DNA of 64,000 bases from Elusimicrobia bacterium GWD2_63_28 (lineage in GTDB: Bacteria; Elusimicrobiota; Elusimicrobia; Elusimicrobiales; UBA9959): NCBI GenBank assembly GCA_001799895.1, contig MGUI01000007.1, positions 1-64,000 of the forward strand, in the 5' to 3' direction. Every line of letters starts with the position of its first letter. Within the stretch, counting starts at the first letter, position 1. Shown piece after piece: positions 35,601 through 42,431 of this stretch. The position numbers and the translations under genes were made by a program. The notes beneath the pieces were generated by a model. The model was not told the DNA's origin. It saw nothing but the letters and a program-made list of their open reading frames with translations, and ran no database searches.

Positions 35601-36199
35601 AGGTTGAAGCGGTTGGCGATGCGGCCGGAGACCACGTTGCCGAGCAGGCCCGGGAACGAGCTCTCCTGCCACGGGACGTAGTCCTCCTGCATGCGGGAAA
35701 TTATGGCTTCGGCGTCGGCGCCGGTAATGCCGAACTCGGAGAGGGCCTTGCGCCACTTGGGGTGGCCCAGGCGGGCGCCGAGCGGGATGACCAGCTCCAG
35801 CGCGCCGGTCACGCCGAGGATCACGCTGACGCGGCTGCGGTCGAACTCGCGGCCGGGGCCGTAGCCCGCGTCCTCGAGGGCCATCTTGGCGGCCAGCAGG
35901 CCCAGCAGCTGGGCGCTGTCGGTGGCCTCCAGCGCGTTGGGCGCTAGGCCGAACTCCGACGGGTCGAAATCCACGGGGAGCAGGAAACCGCCGCGGCGGG
36001 CGTAGGTCATGTCCGGGCGCTTGGGGTTCTTGTCGTAATGTTCTTCCGGCAGCCAGTGGGAGGCGGGCACATCGCCGATGGCGTCCACGCCGTTCTTTAT
36101 GTTGGCCCAGAAGCGCCGCGCGTTCTCCGCTTTCGGAAAAAGGCAGCCTATGCCCACTATGGCTATGGGGGATTGTGAGTTTTCGTTTTTAGCGCTCAT
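29609..36199 (-). CDS. pfaA: PfaA/Pfa2-like polyunsaturated fatty acid synthase: KS-AT-ACPx4-KR-DH
   Basis: The 2196-residue enzyme reads: KS (1-455, DAACGSSL Cys211, EAHGTGTTVGD, KSMIGHTKAAAG); malonyl-type AT (about 565-870, GHSYGE Ser669 and LRGALM with the malonyl Arg); an Ala/Pro and Gln-rich linker; four tandem ACPs (LGIDSIKRV, phosphopantetheine Ser at 1085, 1173, 1264, 1354); KR (about 1600-1880, ITGGARGV, Tyr1824 in YSMANE); and a C-terminal PS-DH hotdog (about 1900-2170, SHVINSRAVVPT His1938). It extends and processes the chain iteratively. The ribosome site is GAGGA before the ATG. The ACPs need a PfaE-type phosphopantetheinyl transferase, which is not in this window. Confidence 0.94.
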   Translation of the reverse strand: MSAKNENSQSPIAIVGIGCLFPKAENARRFWANIKNGVDAIGDVPASHWLPEEHYDKNPKRPDMTYARRGGFLLPVDFDPSEFGLAPNALEATDSAQLLGLLAAKMALEDAGYGPGREFDRSRVSVILGVTGALELVIPLGARLGHPKWRKALSEFGITGADAEAIISRMQEDYVPWQESSFPGLLGNVVSGRIANRFNLGGTNCVVDAACGSSLGATHMASLELATGRSSMVVTGGVDCFNDIFMYMCFSKTPALSPSGDAKPFDASADGTALGEGLGMLVMKRLEDAVKDGDRIYSVLKGVGSSSDGKGKAIYAPSSEGQARALRNAYKVTGIEPSTVELAEAHGTGTTVGDGVELDALTEVYRDNKKEGSWCALGSVKSMIGHTKAAAGSAGLIKASLALYNKTLPPSIKVTTPLKALAEGTTPFYLNAEPRPWIKKDHPRRAAVSALGFGGSNFHAILEEYSPEKKQPDWDGDAQLAVFSGKDASEIRSALSAWKNQDWDGLRLAAMRARAAFQPSAPARLAFALERGMDWKKLIDSALSNLDSQKAATWTTPDGISFSTAAPEKVAVLFPGQGAQYPGMQRDLSCRFPAALEVLTAADKEFGGGKPLSDYLYPRTAFTPEAKQRQAEDLKDTSVAQPALGAAALGAWRALAGFGLKPAAFAGHSYGELPALCAAGVYGDSELFALSKLRGALMAAGGGDRGSMLAVQAPLAEVEKAVKEEKLDLVIANKNTPAQFVLSGRTEEIKRAAERLTARGLKNTPLQVSAAFHSPLVAGAQKEFSAALGKVKFNKPQTCVYANKTAAPYPEASDKAREILASQLASPVEFTAMIEKMHADGVRIFLEVGPGARLTGMASAILAGKEHTAFALDASAGKKNGVADLARALARLAALGCALDLTSWEGGADGAKDADKKVSKLAVKLTGAGYRSPRPAAPAPKRQLTLAPAAAQAPYAPAAPAAQGYASEALFVTQQSMAALQKLQEQTALLHARFLEGQEAAQRSFQSLVEQQQQIFTGAPAAPLAARPAPVYAPAPRPAAPAPAAQPAGTNIEKVLLGIVSAQTGYPAESLNTDMDMESDLGIDSIKRVAILSELQEKLPSAPRITPEQLGSIRTLRQVAAYLSAGVAQAPAATAAGPDVSGILLSIVSSQTGYPAESLNPDMDMESDLGIDSIKRVAILSELQEKLPSAPRITPEQLGSIRTLRQVTAYLSAGMPATAPATVTAVPGQDVSAVLLSIVSAQTGYPAESLNPDMDMESDLGIDSIKRVAILSELQEKLPSAPRITPEQLGSIRTLRQVTAYLSAGMPPAAPAAAPAGGQDVSAVLLSIVSVQTGYPAESLNPDMDMESDLGIDSIKRVAILSELQEKLPSAPRITPEQLGSIRTLRQVTAYLNAGGAPVPAPVFAAPAVKPLESEIVREVLKTAELDPSAAREKVSLDKNFPVWVTDDASPLSGAIIKNLEERGYTAKKVSLDGAAPADTGLSGLIILAPVTKLGKKDFWSDSSEAFLKKAFRLARAAGPALKAAGGKSGACLMTVSRLDGAFGVSGLKSEQDPVFGGLAGLAKTAAREWPEVSCRALDAASEWNHTVSVAQAVTDELFCAGPAELGLSETGGKLVLLSRSEQVKGEKFPLAKGDVALITGGARGVTAEAAAALASACGATLAVLGRSPLPAPEEAWLQACASEADIKKALISRTPGLAPKAAGETCRGILAAREIRAQLNRFEAAGSRAVYYSADIRDARAVAETLKRIQKELGPVRGLVHGAGVLADKLILDKTDEQFSSVFDTKVTGLRNILEELDLSKLKVLALYSSSTARFGRTGQCDYSMANEVLNKTARLLARRLPACRVASFNWGPWDGGMVNDGLKALFAKEGVGVIGLEEGGKFLVNELSCEGGPAEVVVVARPITAAPGGGSGPAQPLAKAFEFPVSVADCPFLRSHVINSRAVVPTAVITEWLAHAALHGNPGLLFHGFNDLKIYKGILLSGGTYRVSALAGKAVKSAGFFSVPAELRGPGGELHAGAQIILAAALPQAAAPAPEFPLKPYPGQTAKAYGEVLFHGEDMRFIRSVAGVSDKGIVLDAAASLPPASWMRSPLRDRWLADPAALDAAFQGMILWTFENSGACSLPNSAVSYRQFAQFPKGGVRVSARVTRSAEHACTADIDFTDDKGHLVARLEGYDSTVDKSLNAAFRKKELSAV
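32030..33025 (-). repeat. Four tandem ACP-coding repeats
   Basis: Four in-frame units of about 264-273 bases each encode one ACP plus an Ala/Pro linker. The DNA of the ACP cores is nearly identical, for example the stretch around GACTCCATCAAGCGCGT. This points to recent duplication or ongoing gene conversion; unit number can vary between relatives. Confidence 0.9.
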
Positions 36200-36203
36200 T
36201 GTG

Positions 36204-36250
36204 TCCTCGTCGGGTCCCGCCGCTCGGCGGGCCCCGGGTTTAACCCGTTA
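36204..36250 (-). other. Paired palindromes between pfaD and pfaA
   Basis: CCCGCC-GCTC-GGCGGG (36216-36231) and CGGGT-TTA-ACCCG (36235-36247) lie just upstream of the pfaA ribosome site. There is no T-run, so they are probably an mRNA stability or processing feature rather than a terminator. Confidence 0.4.
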
Positions 36251-36282
36251 CGGAGTATATACTTCTGCTTCCTGCGGCCGGT

Positions 36283-37857
36283 TTAAAAAAAGCGTGACAG
36301 TTCGCCCCTGGTCTTCGGCTCCCGCCTGGCCAGCCGCGGATCGGCGGCTACGCCCTGGCAGCGCAGCGCGTGCAGGCGGCTGAGCGCCGCCGCGCCGGCC
36401 AGCAAATTATAGGCGACGGTGACGGCGTCCCGGTTTTCAGGGCTCTCCAGGAAAGATCCTTTGGCCCATTCGTTGAAGGCGCCCATGGAGGGGCCGCACC
36501 AGATCTGGTAGTCCAGCTTACGGCTCTCGTCTCCGGCCAGCGGCCAGCGCGAGCTCTGGCTGAGGTACCAGCGGAAGACCAGCGCCAGCTTGTGCTTCGG
36601 GTCGCGCTCGGCGCGCTCGGCCTGGGCCGGGTCCCGGCGCAGGAAAAATTCCCGGGTACCGGTCCAGACCTCGGCGAAAGTTTTGCGGAAGTAGTCGCGC
36701 TCCAGCGTGGCGCGGATATCGGCGGGGATCTCTTCGAAGCTGTTGTAGGCGCGGTAGTAGTCGTAAAGCTTGTTGGCGCGCATGGCGAACATGGTGCCGC
36801 GCTTGAGGATCTGCACCTTCACGCCCATCTCGAACATGTCGGCGGCCGCGGCCATGGCCACGTCGGCCTGGCCCGCGCCGGCGAGCAGCTTGCGCACCAG
36901 GGCGGTGGTGCCGGACTCTGCGCAGGCCTGGTTCACCGTGCCGGTGACCACGTAGGCCGCGCCCATCATGAAGGCCGCCGCCGCCGCCTCGGGCGTGGCT
37001 ATGCCGCCGCCCGCGCCGACGCGCAAGACTTCGGCGTAGGCGCGCTGAGCCTGTATCCGGTCGCGCAGGGCTATGATCGTGGGCAGCAGGTTCACCAGCG
37101 GCCTGTTGTCTGTGTGGCCGCCGGAATCGCCCTCGGCCGTTACGTCCCCGGCCACGGGGACCAGGGCCGCCAGCTCCGCCTGTTCGGGGGTAAGTTCGCC
37201 GCGGGCGACCAGCTCTTTGAGGAATTTTTCTTCCGGCGGGGAGAAGAAGCGCTCGGCCACTTCCACGCGGGAGATCTTGCCTATCACCCGGTTCGGGGTC
37301 TCTATGCCGCCGCCGGAGTTGCGGCGGATCCCGGCGGTGCGGTAGCGGATCAGCGGCAGGGTGAGGCCGATGAAGGCCGAGGCCTCGATGAGGCGCACGC
37401 CGCGGCGCAGGTAAAGGTCTATGAGCGCGGCTTCCAGCGCCGGGTCCGAAGGGCTGTGTATTAAATTGAAGCCGTAGGGGAAAGACTCACCGGCCTGCAG
37501 CCGGTCAATGGCTTTTTCTACTTCTTCCAGGGGCTGGCCCGCCGCGCCGTAGAAACCGAGCATCCCGGCCCGGCCCAGCGCCTCGGCCAACTGCGTGGAA
37601 CTGATGCCGTTGGCCATGGAGCCGCCGACATAGGCGTATTTCAGGCCGTGGGCGGCCAGGAAAGCCGGGTCGCCGAGATTGGACGGGAGGCAGGGGGGGA
37701 CGACAGGGGCCCCGGCTGAAAAACCGGGTGTAAAGACAAGCGCCCCGTCCCTGTCCTGCAGGGAATACGGCTGCCCGAGGTTCCCCAGGCAGGAGGCTGT
37801 TTCTTCTGAATAGGGCAGAAAAAGGGTCGTTTCCGTGCGCGGCGCGGTTGAAGTCAA
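36283..37857 (-). CDS. pfaD: PfaD enoyl reductase of the polyunsaturated fatty acid synthase
   Basis: The 524-residue protein has the TIM-barrel nitronate monooxygenase/FMN enoyl reductase fold and PfaD-specific blocks: GMLGFYGAAGQPLEEVEKAI, YGFNLIHSPSDPALE, GGHTDNRPLVNLLP, VGAGGGIATPEAAAAAFMMGA, GTVNQACAESGTT, and the C-terminal DYQIWCGPSMGAFNEWAKGS. It reduces enoyl intermediates during PUFA synthesis. The start is TTG at 37855-37857, supported by GGAGAAAAG nine bases upstream and no nearby ATG. It is the first gene of the cluster, with a promoter at 37916-37945. Confidence 0.95.
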   Translation of the reverse strand: MTSTAPRTETTLFLPYSEETASCLGNLGQPYSLQDRDGALVFTPGFSAGAPVVPPCLPSNLGDPAFLAAHGLKYAYVGGSMANGISSTQLAEALGRAGMLGFYGAAGQPLEEVEKAIDRLQAGESFPYGFNLIHSPSDPALEAALIDLYLRRGVRLIEASAFIGLTLPLIRYRTAGIRRNSGGGIETPNRVIGKISRVEVAERFFSPPEEKFLKELVARGELTPEQAELAALVPVAGDVTAEGDSGGHTDNRPLVNLLPTIIALRDRIQAQRAYAEVLRVGAGGGIATPEAAAAAFMMGAAYVVTGTVNQACAESGTTALVRKLLAGAGQADVAMAAAADMFEMGVKVQILKRGTMFAMRANKLYDYYRAYNSFEEIPADIRATLERDYFRKTFAEVWTGTREFFLRRDPAQAERAERDPKHKLALVFRWYLSQSSRWPLAGDESRKLDYQIWCGPSMGAFNEWAKGSFLESPENRDAVTVAYNLLAGAAALSRLHALRCQGVAADPRLARREPKTRGELSRFF

Positions 37858-37915
37858 GCTTTTCTCCGGTTACTATGAATTGTAGAGGCTGTCTTTGGAT
37901 AAGCAGCCAAGTGTA

Positions 37916-37945
37916 ATTATAACTGTTTTCCTTATAGGCGGTCTA
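37916..37945 (-). promoter_or_regulatory. Candidate promoter of the pfa-ole gene train
   Basis: On the minus strand: TAGACC (37945-37940, four of six matches to TTGACA), 18 bases, perfect TATAAT (37921-37916). Transcription would start near 37909, about 50 bases before the TTG start of pfaD. No other convincing promoter lies inside the gene train. Confidence 0.45.
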
Positions 37946-37979
37946 GGGGTTGGCGCGCCAGTAAAGGAGGGGGGCGCTG

Positions 37980-38816
37980 TCAGAGGAAAGGGCTGTAAAC
38001 CAGGCGGTTTATGCGCCGCTTGAGCAGGGTGGCGGGGTCGCTATAGAACTTTTCCGGAAATTTGAGGAAAACGGTGTTGCCCCTGACCAGCAGTTTTTCG
38101 TTCACCAGCGGGTGGCCGGCCTCGAAAGAGCAGGCCTGGCATTCCCGGCGGCAGGCCACTCCCCTCACCGAGTCTTCGGGGCCTATGTCCGGCAAGCCGA
38201 CGGCGCAGGCGCGCGCGGTGGTCAGGTTCAGGTAGGGATAATGCAGCGTCAAGGCTATGTCAGAAGGCTTGAAGCCGTATTTGGCGGCTTCCGAAAAATT
38301 GTTGGAGAGCAGCCGGCCGGTGGTGGAAAACTCGAAGCGGGAGACGCCGAGGCTCCGGAACAGGCGCACGGCCTCGCCGTTTATAACCGCCATCTTGGTC
38401 CGGTCGGCGAAGAACATGTTCTCGTAGAGCAGGCGGCCGGCGCTGAGCGGCAGCTTCAGGCCGGTCTCGGCCGCCAGTTCCAGCGCGCCGAAATCGTTGA
38501 CCGTCACCTCCACCCTGCCGGCGGCGCGGGGATCCCGGCCGAAAACCGAGGCCAGCCGCTTGAAAACCGGGCGCAGCCGCTTCAGCCCTTTTTCGCCGAG
38601 CGGCGGGGTCAGCACGCAGACCGAGGCCCCTTTTTCCAGGAAGAAGGAGACCTCCCGCTCGTGCCAGGCGGCGTCAGGCAGCAAATTCTCGCAAAATTCG
38701 GCTCCGGCGTAAAACCACCTGAAGCGGCGGAGCGCCTTCTCCAGCGTACCGGCGCCGTCCAGCGCCGCCCGCCCGCGCTCGGCCAGGCGCAGCCCGGTTT
38801 CCAGGGCGCCGCTCAC
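37980..38816 (-). CDS. Short peptidase U32-family protein, UbiV-like
   Basis: The 278-residue protein has no protease motif but a UbiV-like layout: FYAGAEFCENL with Cys42 matches the position of the first UbiV cysteine (YLGEAVC), and ACAVGLP...ACRRECQAC gives Cys204, Cys222, Cys226 and Cys229, like the three remaining [4Fe-4S] ligands of UbiV. UbiV and UbiU form a complex that hydroxylates ubiquinone precursors without O2. Here no ubi genes are near. It overlaps the U32 gene upstream by 4 bases and ends 122 bases before pfaD on the same strand. Substrate is unknown. Confidence 0.65.
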   Translation of the reverse strand: MSGALETGLRLAERGRAALDGAGTLEKALRRFRWFYAGAEFCENLLPDAAWHEREVSFFLEKGASVCVLTPPLGEKGLKRLRPVFKRLASVFGRDPRAAGRVEVTVNDFGALELAAETGLKLPLSAGRLLYENMFFADRTKMAVINGEAVRLFRSLGVSRFEFSTTGRLLSNNFSEAAKYGFKPSDIALTLHYPYLNLTTARACAVGLPDIGPEDSVRGVACRRECQACSFEAGHPLVNEKLLVRGNTVFLKFPEKFYSDPATLLKRRINRLVYSPFL

Positions 38817-39754
38817 GCTCCCCTCCAGGCGGTCATGCGCTCTATGAACAGGGGGCGGGCCGCCCGCTGGCCGCGCTCTTTGATGAGGGCGCCGGCCAGG
38901 TCGGCCATCGCGCGCAGCTGCCCGACCTTGCGCGCTTTCACCGCCGGGGGATCGGCGCGCACGCCGTATTTAAGCCAGCCCACGCCCAGGGTGAAAAAAT
39001 CGAAGAAGGACGCCGCGTTGTAGAAGCGCGGCGCGCCGCCGCCGCCCATGCGCAGGGCCAGGCGCCGGGCGATGGCGGGCACTTCGCCCGCCCGCTCCGG
39101 GTTTACGCCGAGGGGCTTCACCGGCAGGGCCTGGCGCGGCCCGCCGCAGCGGCACAGGGCGCCGCCCTTCGCGCCCTTCTTGAAGGTGTGAAAACGCGGC
39201 AGGTGGATGTTGCACCGGCCGTTTACGTAGTTGCAGCCGAAAAAGCGGTAGTCGAAGATCTCCGTTTCCACGCCTTCCCGCCGGCAGAACTTTAAAACCT
39301 CCGCGGCCTCCAGCGCCGGGAGCTGCGTGGGCAGGATGAGCCGCCTGATCCCGAAGCGCAGGAAAAAACGCAGCGCCGCGGTATTGAAGCAGGGCTGGAC
39401 GGAACTCAGGTGCAGGTCGGCCCGGAGCCGGCGCGGGGAGGAGCGCAGCAGGCTCAGCAGCGACGGGCTGGAGATTATAAAGGCGTCGGCCCCGGCGGCG
39501 TCGAGCGCTCGCAGCCTGTCCGCGAGTTTCTTCAGGCCGCGCGTATCCAGCACTATCTGGGAGGAATTTGCCGCCACCAGCGCCTTTTTCCCGAGGGCGT
39601 GGATCTTTTTGAAAGCGTTCTCTATGGTTATGCCGCGCAAATAGGTCTCGTCGAAAGAGGGCAGGCCGGGCACGGAGGTATAAAGCTCGTCGGCGCCGGC
39701 CTCTATGAGCGGCGCTATTTCTTTCTCTTCCATGAAACAGGAAACGATTTTCAT
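38813..39754 (-). CDS. Short peptidase U32-family protein, UbiU-like
   Basis: The 313-residue protein starts MKIVSCFMEEKEIAPLIEAGADELYTSVPG, the U32 opening. The cysteine set FGCNYVNGRC (Cys174, Cys181; spacing 7, the same as Cys169/Cys176 in UbiU) and ALCRCGGPR (Cys201, Cys203) would bind an iron-sulfur cluster. Family relatives are RNA or quinone hydroxylases (RlhA, TrhP, UbiU), not proteases. The 4-base overlap with the UbiV-like gene suggests a heterodimer. An extended -10 lies 34 bases upstream (39788-39796). Confidence 0.68.
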   Translation of the reverse strand: MKIVSCFMEEKEIAPLIEAGADELYTSVPGLPSFDETYLRGITIENAFKKIHALGKKALVAANSSQIVLDTRGLKKLADRLRALDAAGADAFIISSPSLLSLLRSSPRRLRADLHLSSVQPCFNTAALRFFLRFGIRRLILPTQLPALEAAEVLKFCRREGVETEIFDYRFFGCNYVNGRCNIHLPRFHTFKKGAKGGALCRCGGPRQALPVKPLGVNPERAGEVPAIARRLALRMGGGGAPRFYNAASFFDFFTLGVGWLKYGVRADPPAVKARKVGQLRAMADLAGALIKERGQRAARPLFIERMTAWRGA

Positions 39755-39787
39755 CGGCTTTGTCCGGGTCTGCCCGCCCGGGTAAAT

Positions 39788-39796
39788 ATTGTATCA
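39788..39796 (-). promoter_or_regulatory. Extended -10 for the U32 pair
   Basis: TGATACAAT read on the minus strand, almost the same as the extended -10 at 138-146 (TGATACAAC). A weak TTATGC lies 18 bases upstream. The start codon is about 34 bases downstream. Confidence 0.45.
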
Positions 39797-39836
39797 TTAG
39801 AAACTCTTCCGGCATAACTAAATAAGGCCCAGAAAA

Positions 39837-39842
39837 TATAAT
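39837..39842 (+). promoter_or_regulatory. -10 box for the 39947 envelope gene
   Basis: TATAAT in an AT-rich island between divergent genes. No clear -35. A leader of about 100 bases would precede the ATG at 39947. Confidence 0.35.
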
Positions 39843-39946
39843 AAAATTAAGTGCGGCCCCCGCTGGCGCCGCTTTGCCGGAGTTCTGTGATCTGGCCGCT
39901 GAAGGCGGTACAAACCGCGGTGTTTTTTGCCGGGAGGACTGGACGA

Positions 39947-40894
39947 ATGAAAAATATCTTATTGGCCGCGCTGCTGCTGTTGCTGCCAGTTTCCGCTTTC
40001 TCCGAATGCCCGCAGAAGGGCTCGCAGGAGAAGGCCGAGGACTGCCCGTGGGCCGGCGCCGCGCGCCTGATGGCCGCCGCGGCCGACACCGGCGGAGACC
40101 TTGAAGCCGTCCTAACCTCCCAGGCGCCCGGGCTGCTAGGGCAGATGGACGCCGACCGCGCTAACCCCGCGCTGCTGAAGTTGTGGGGGGAGAGCATAAA
40201 TTACGACGAGCTGGCCAACGGCGAGATAGTGCACCCCGGCATACTTTCCGCCATCGCCGCCCGGCTGGGCGCGCCGCAGCCCCGCGGCAGGCTGATGCAC
40301 GCCGGCGCCGAGCATACTTACGGCTACCTTTTCAGCCTGCTGCCCACCAAGTTCGGCTTCAAGCGGGCCCGCTGGGTAAAGCCGGACATAGAGGACGGCC
40401 TGGGCCTGCCGCGCGGTTCGGCCGGGCCCAACCCGGCGGAAGGCACGCTGCTGGCCAACATAACCTGCCTGGCCGGCGGCATCGCCCTGCGGGATGACAA
40501 GGCCGCCGCCGCCCTGCTCGCCGGCGCCGCCTCCTCCTGCTCTCCGGCGGTCAAAAGCTACGCCTTCGCCGGGGTGAAGCGCACGCGGCTTACCGAGGAG
40601 GTCCTCTTGGCCGGCGGCCGCAAGGTCGTCCTGCGCACCGATTTCGTCCCTTTCTTGAAGAGCGCCGGCGGCAATACCCACCTGCTGATCTACTCCGTGT
40701 ACGACTCCGCCCTCAGGCAGGCTTACCTCATAAGCGCCTTCCCGGTGAATTCCGGCTTCGTGCAGAACGCCTCCTCCCCGGCGGGGCTCGGCAAGGATAA
40801 GCCGGTACAGACCCGCTACAACGCCCATGTCGGAGGGCTGACGGGCGCCGGCAAGTTTAAGGGAACCCGCGCCGTTTCGTGGCTGGAAAAATGA
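39947..40894 (+). CDS. Secreted protein of unknown function
   Basis: The 315-residue protein starts with a clear signal peptide (MKNILLAALLLLLPVSAFS, cleavage near residue 20). I do not recognise the mature part. It has paired Cys near both ends of the first 25 mature residues, a segment AGAEHTYGYLFSLLPTKFGFKRARWVKPDIEDGLGL and no known catalytic motif. The frame is open 32 codons further upstream, but the ATG at 39947 has GGGAGGA upstream and begins the signal peptide. The stop overlaps the next lipoprotein start by 4 bases (ATGA), so they are co-translated and probably act together in the periplasm. Confidence 0.75.
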   Translation: MKNILLAALLLLLPVSAFSECPQKGSQEKAEDCPWAGAARLMAAAADTGGDLEAVLTSQAPGLLGQMDADRANPALLKLWGESINYDELANGEIVHPGILSAIAARLGAPQPRGRLMHAGAEHTYGYLFSLLPTKFGFKRARWVKPDIEDGLGLPRGSAGPNPAEGTLLANITCLAGGIALRDDKAAAALLAGAASSCSPAVKSYAFAGVKRTRLTEEVLLAGGRKVVLRTDFVPFLKSAGGNTHLLIYSVYDSALRQAYLISAFPVNSGFVQNASSPAGLGKDKPVQTRYNAHVGGLTGAGKFKGTRAVSWLEK

Positions 40895-42384
40895 GAAAAT
40901 TATTGCTGCTGCCGCTGGCCGCCCTGGCCGGCTGCGGCGGTTATTTGTCCGTCAGGGTGCCGCACCAGCTGCCGGACAGCCCTAACGCGGCGGCGGCGCG
41001 GCCCTATCTGGGCGCGCTTTACCTCGTCGTAAAAACTCCTGAAAAGCCGGGAGAGGATAACCTTTCCGGCCTGGCCGGGGCCCTGCTGGGCAAGGCCGGC
41101 CCGGAGATGAATTTTCAGGCGCTGGGCCGGAGTGCGGCCCGCGCCCTGAAGCAGCCCGGGTCCAGAGTCTGCGCGTGGCGCGTGGAAAAAGGCGGCGGCC
41201 CGCCGTCCGCCTTCGCCGCCAGGCTTAACCCGTCGGGGATCCTTGTCATTACGCTCGGCCGGCCCTCCGTCTCGGCGAAAAAAGAAGAGCGTTCCGCCGT
41301 GCAGTACGATAAAAAAAGGCAGAAGCAGACCGTCAAGAACAAGGTCTGGGTCTACGGCGCCTCGCTGCCGGCGCAGTTCCACCTGCTGGCCTGGCCCGGC
41401 GAGGCCGTGCTGGATTCCTGGGCGGATGTTTTCACCGTGGCCGAAGACCGCTTCGACAAGACGAAGGACGAGGCTGACTGGTACGCGGAGAACGAGCGCA
41501 AACTGCTGGGCGCCCTTTCTGAGAAACTGGCCGCGCGCTACGCCGGCCGCAGGGTGGACAGGTTCCGCCCGGTGTTCAGCGCGGAGGATGATACGGAGGC
41601 GGAGCACGCCGTGGATCTGGCCGGTGCCGGCCGCTGGGACGAAGCCGCGGAGATCTGGCAGGCGCGCGCCGGGGAAGGGGGCGGCTGGCGCGACCACCTG
41701 GGCCTGGCCGTGGCCGCCGAACTGCGGAAGAATTACGAAGAAGCTGAAGGGCATTACAGGCGGGCGCAGGAGCTGGCCGCCGGTGACAAGGCGGCCAAAC
41801 CCGTGCGCTGGGGACAGATCTACCGGGACCTGGAGACGGCGCGCTCCCTGCCGGGGGCCCGCGGCTGCGATAAGGGCTGGTTCGGGGTCAAGACCGCCGT
41901 GCTGCCTTTTTCCGACGAGACTACCAGCGTGGACGGCCCCCAGCTGGCCAGGCAGCTGCTGTTCGCCCAGCTGAAGGAGGCCGGCTACAGCCTGCTGCCG
42001 CTGGAGAAGACGGAGGAAATCCTCCGGCAGCGGGGCTACAGCGACGGCGGCCAGCTGCGGGCGGCCAGGCCGGAGCAGCTGGCCGAATGGCTCGGCGCCG
42101 GCCGCCTGATTTACGGGGACATTACCGATTACGGAGAGATCATGGCCGGGGTTTACAACCGCCGCATGGTGAAAGGCTCTGCCCGCGTCTGGGAGGCCGG
42201 AGAGCCGGAGATAAGTTTCGAGGAGAGCGTGGTCAGGGTCAAGACGCCGAAAAGCCTGCTGGGAGGGCTGGCCGGTCAACTGGCCAAGGGCCTGACCGAG
42301 CGCCTGAAGAACAAGCCGCTGGCTTACGAAGCGGGGATCTTTTCCCGCCAGGCGGCCGAGAACCTCCCGGCCGCCGTCAAGTAG
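40891..42384 (+). CDS. Lipoprotein with TPR-like middle and DUF799 (GNA1162)-like C-terminal domain
   Basis: The 497-residue protein has a lipobox LAALAGC (Cys15). The N-terminal half is unassigned, a TPR-like helical pair lies near 250-310, and the C-terminal 150 residues match the DUF799 pattern: VKTAVLPFSDETTSVDG, LKEAGYSLLPLEKTEEIL, LGAGRLIYGDITDYGE. DUF799 lipoproteins bind at the outer membrane next to CsgG/LpoB-like partners; the domain here is fused to extra N-terminal sequence. The start is the ATG at 40891 overlapping the previous stop; the frame is open four codons upstream. Confidence 0.7.
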   Translation: MRKLLLLPLAALAGCGGYLSVRVPHQLPDSPNAAAARPYLGALYLVVKTPEKPGEDNLSGLAGALLGKAGPEMNFQALGRSAARALKQPGSRVCAWRVEKGGGPPSAFAARLNPSGILVITLGRPSVSAKKEERSAVQYDKKRQKQTVKNKVWVYGASLPAQFHLLAWPGEAVLDSWADVFTVAEDRFDKTKDEADWYAENERKLLGALSEKLAARYAGRRVDRFRPVFSAEDDTEAEHAVDLAGAGRWDEAAEIWQARAGEGGGWRDHLGLAVAAELRKNYEEAEGHYRRAQELAAGDKAAKPVRWGQIYRDLETARSLPGARGCDKGWFGVKTAVLPFSDETTSVDGPQLARQLLFAQLKEAGYSLLPLEKTEEILRQRGYSDGGQLRAARPEQLAEWLGAGRLIYGDITDYGEIMAGVYNRRMVKGSARVWEAGEPEISFEESVVRVKTPKSLLGGLAGQLAKGLTERLKNKPLAYEAGIFSRQAAENLPAAVK

Positions 42385-42431
42385 CAGCGGTAAGTATCTC
42401 TTGGCACATTCTTGTATATTTTCGCGATTAA

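Noticed and set aside
37980-39754. Proteases (peptidase U32 name)
   Set aside because: Cysteine layout and length match UbiU/UbiV-type hydroxylases; there is no evidence for proteolysis.
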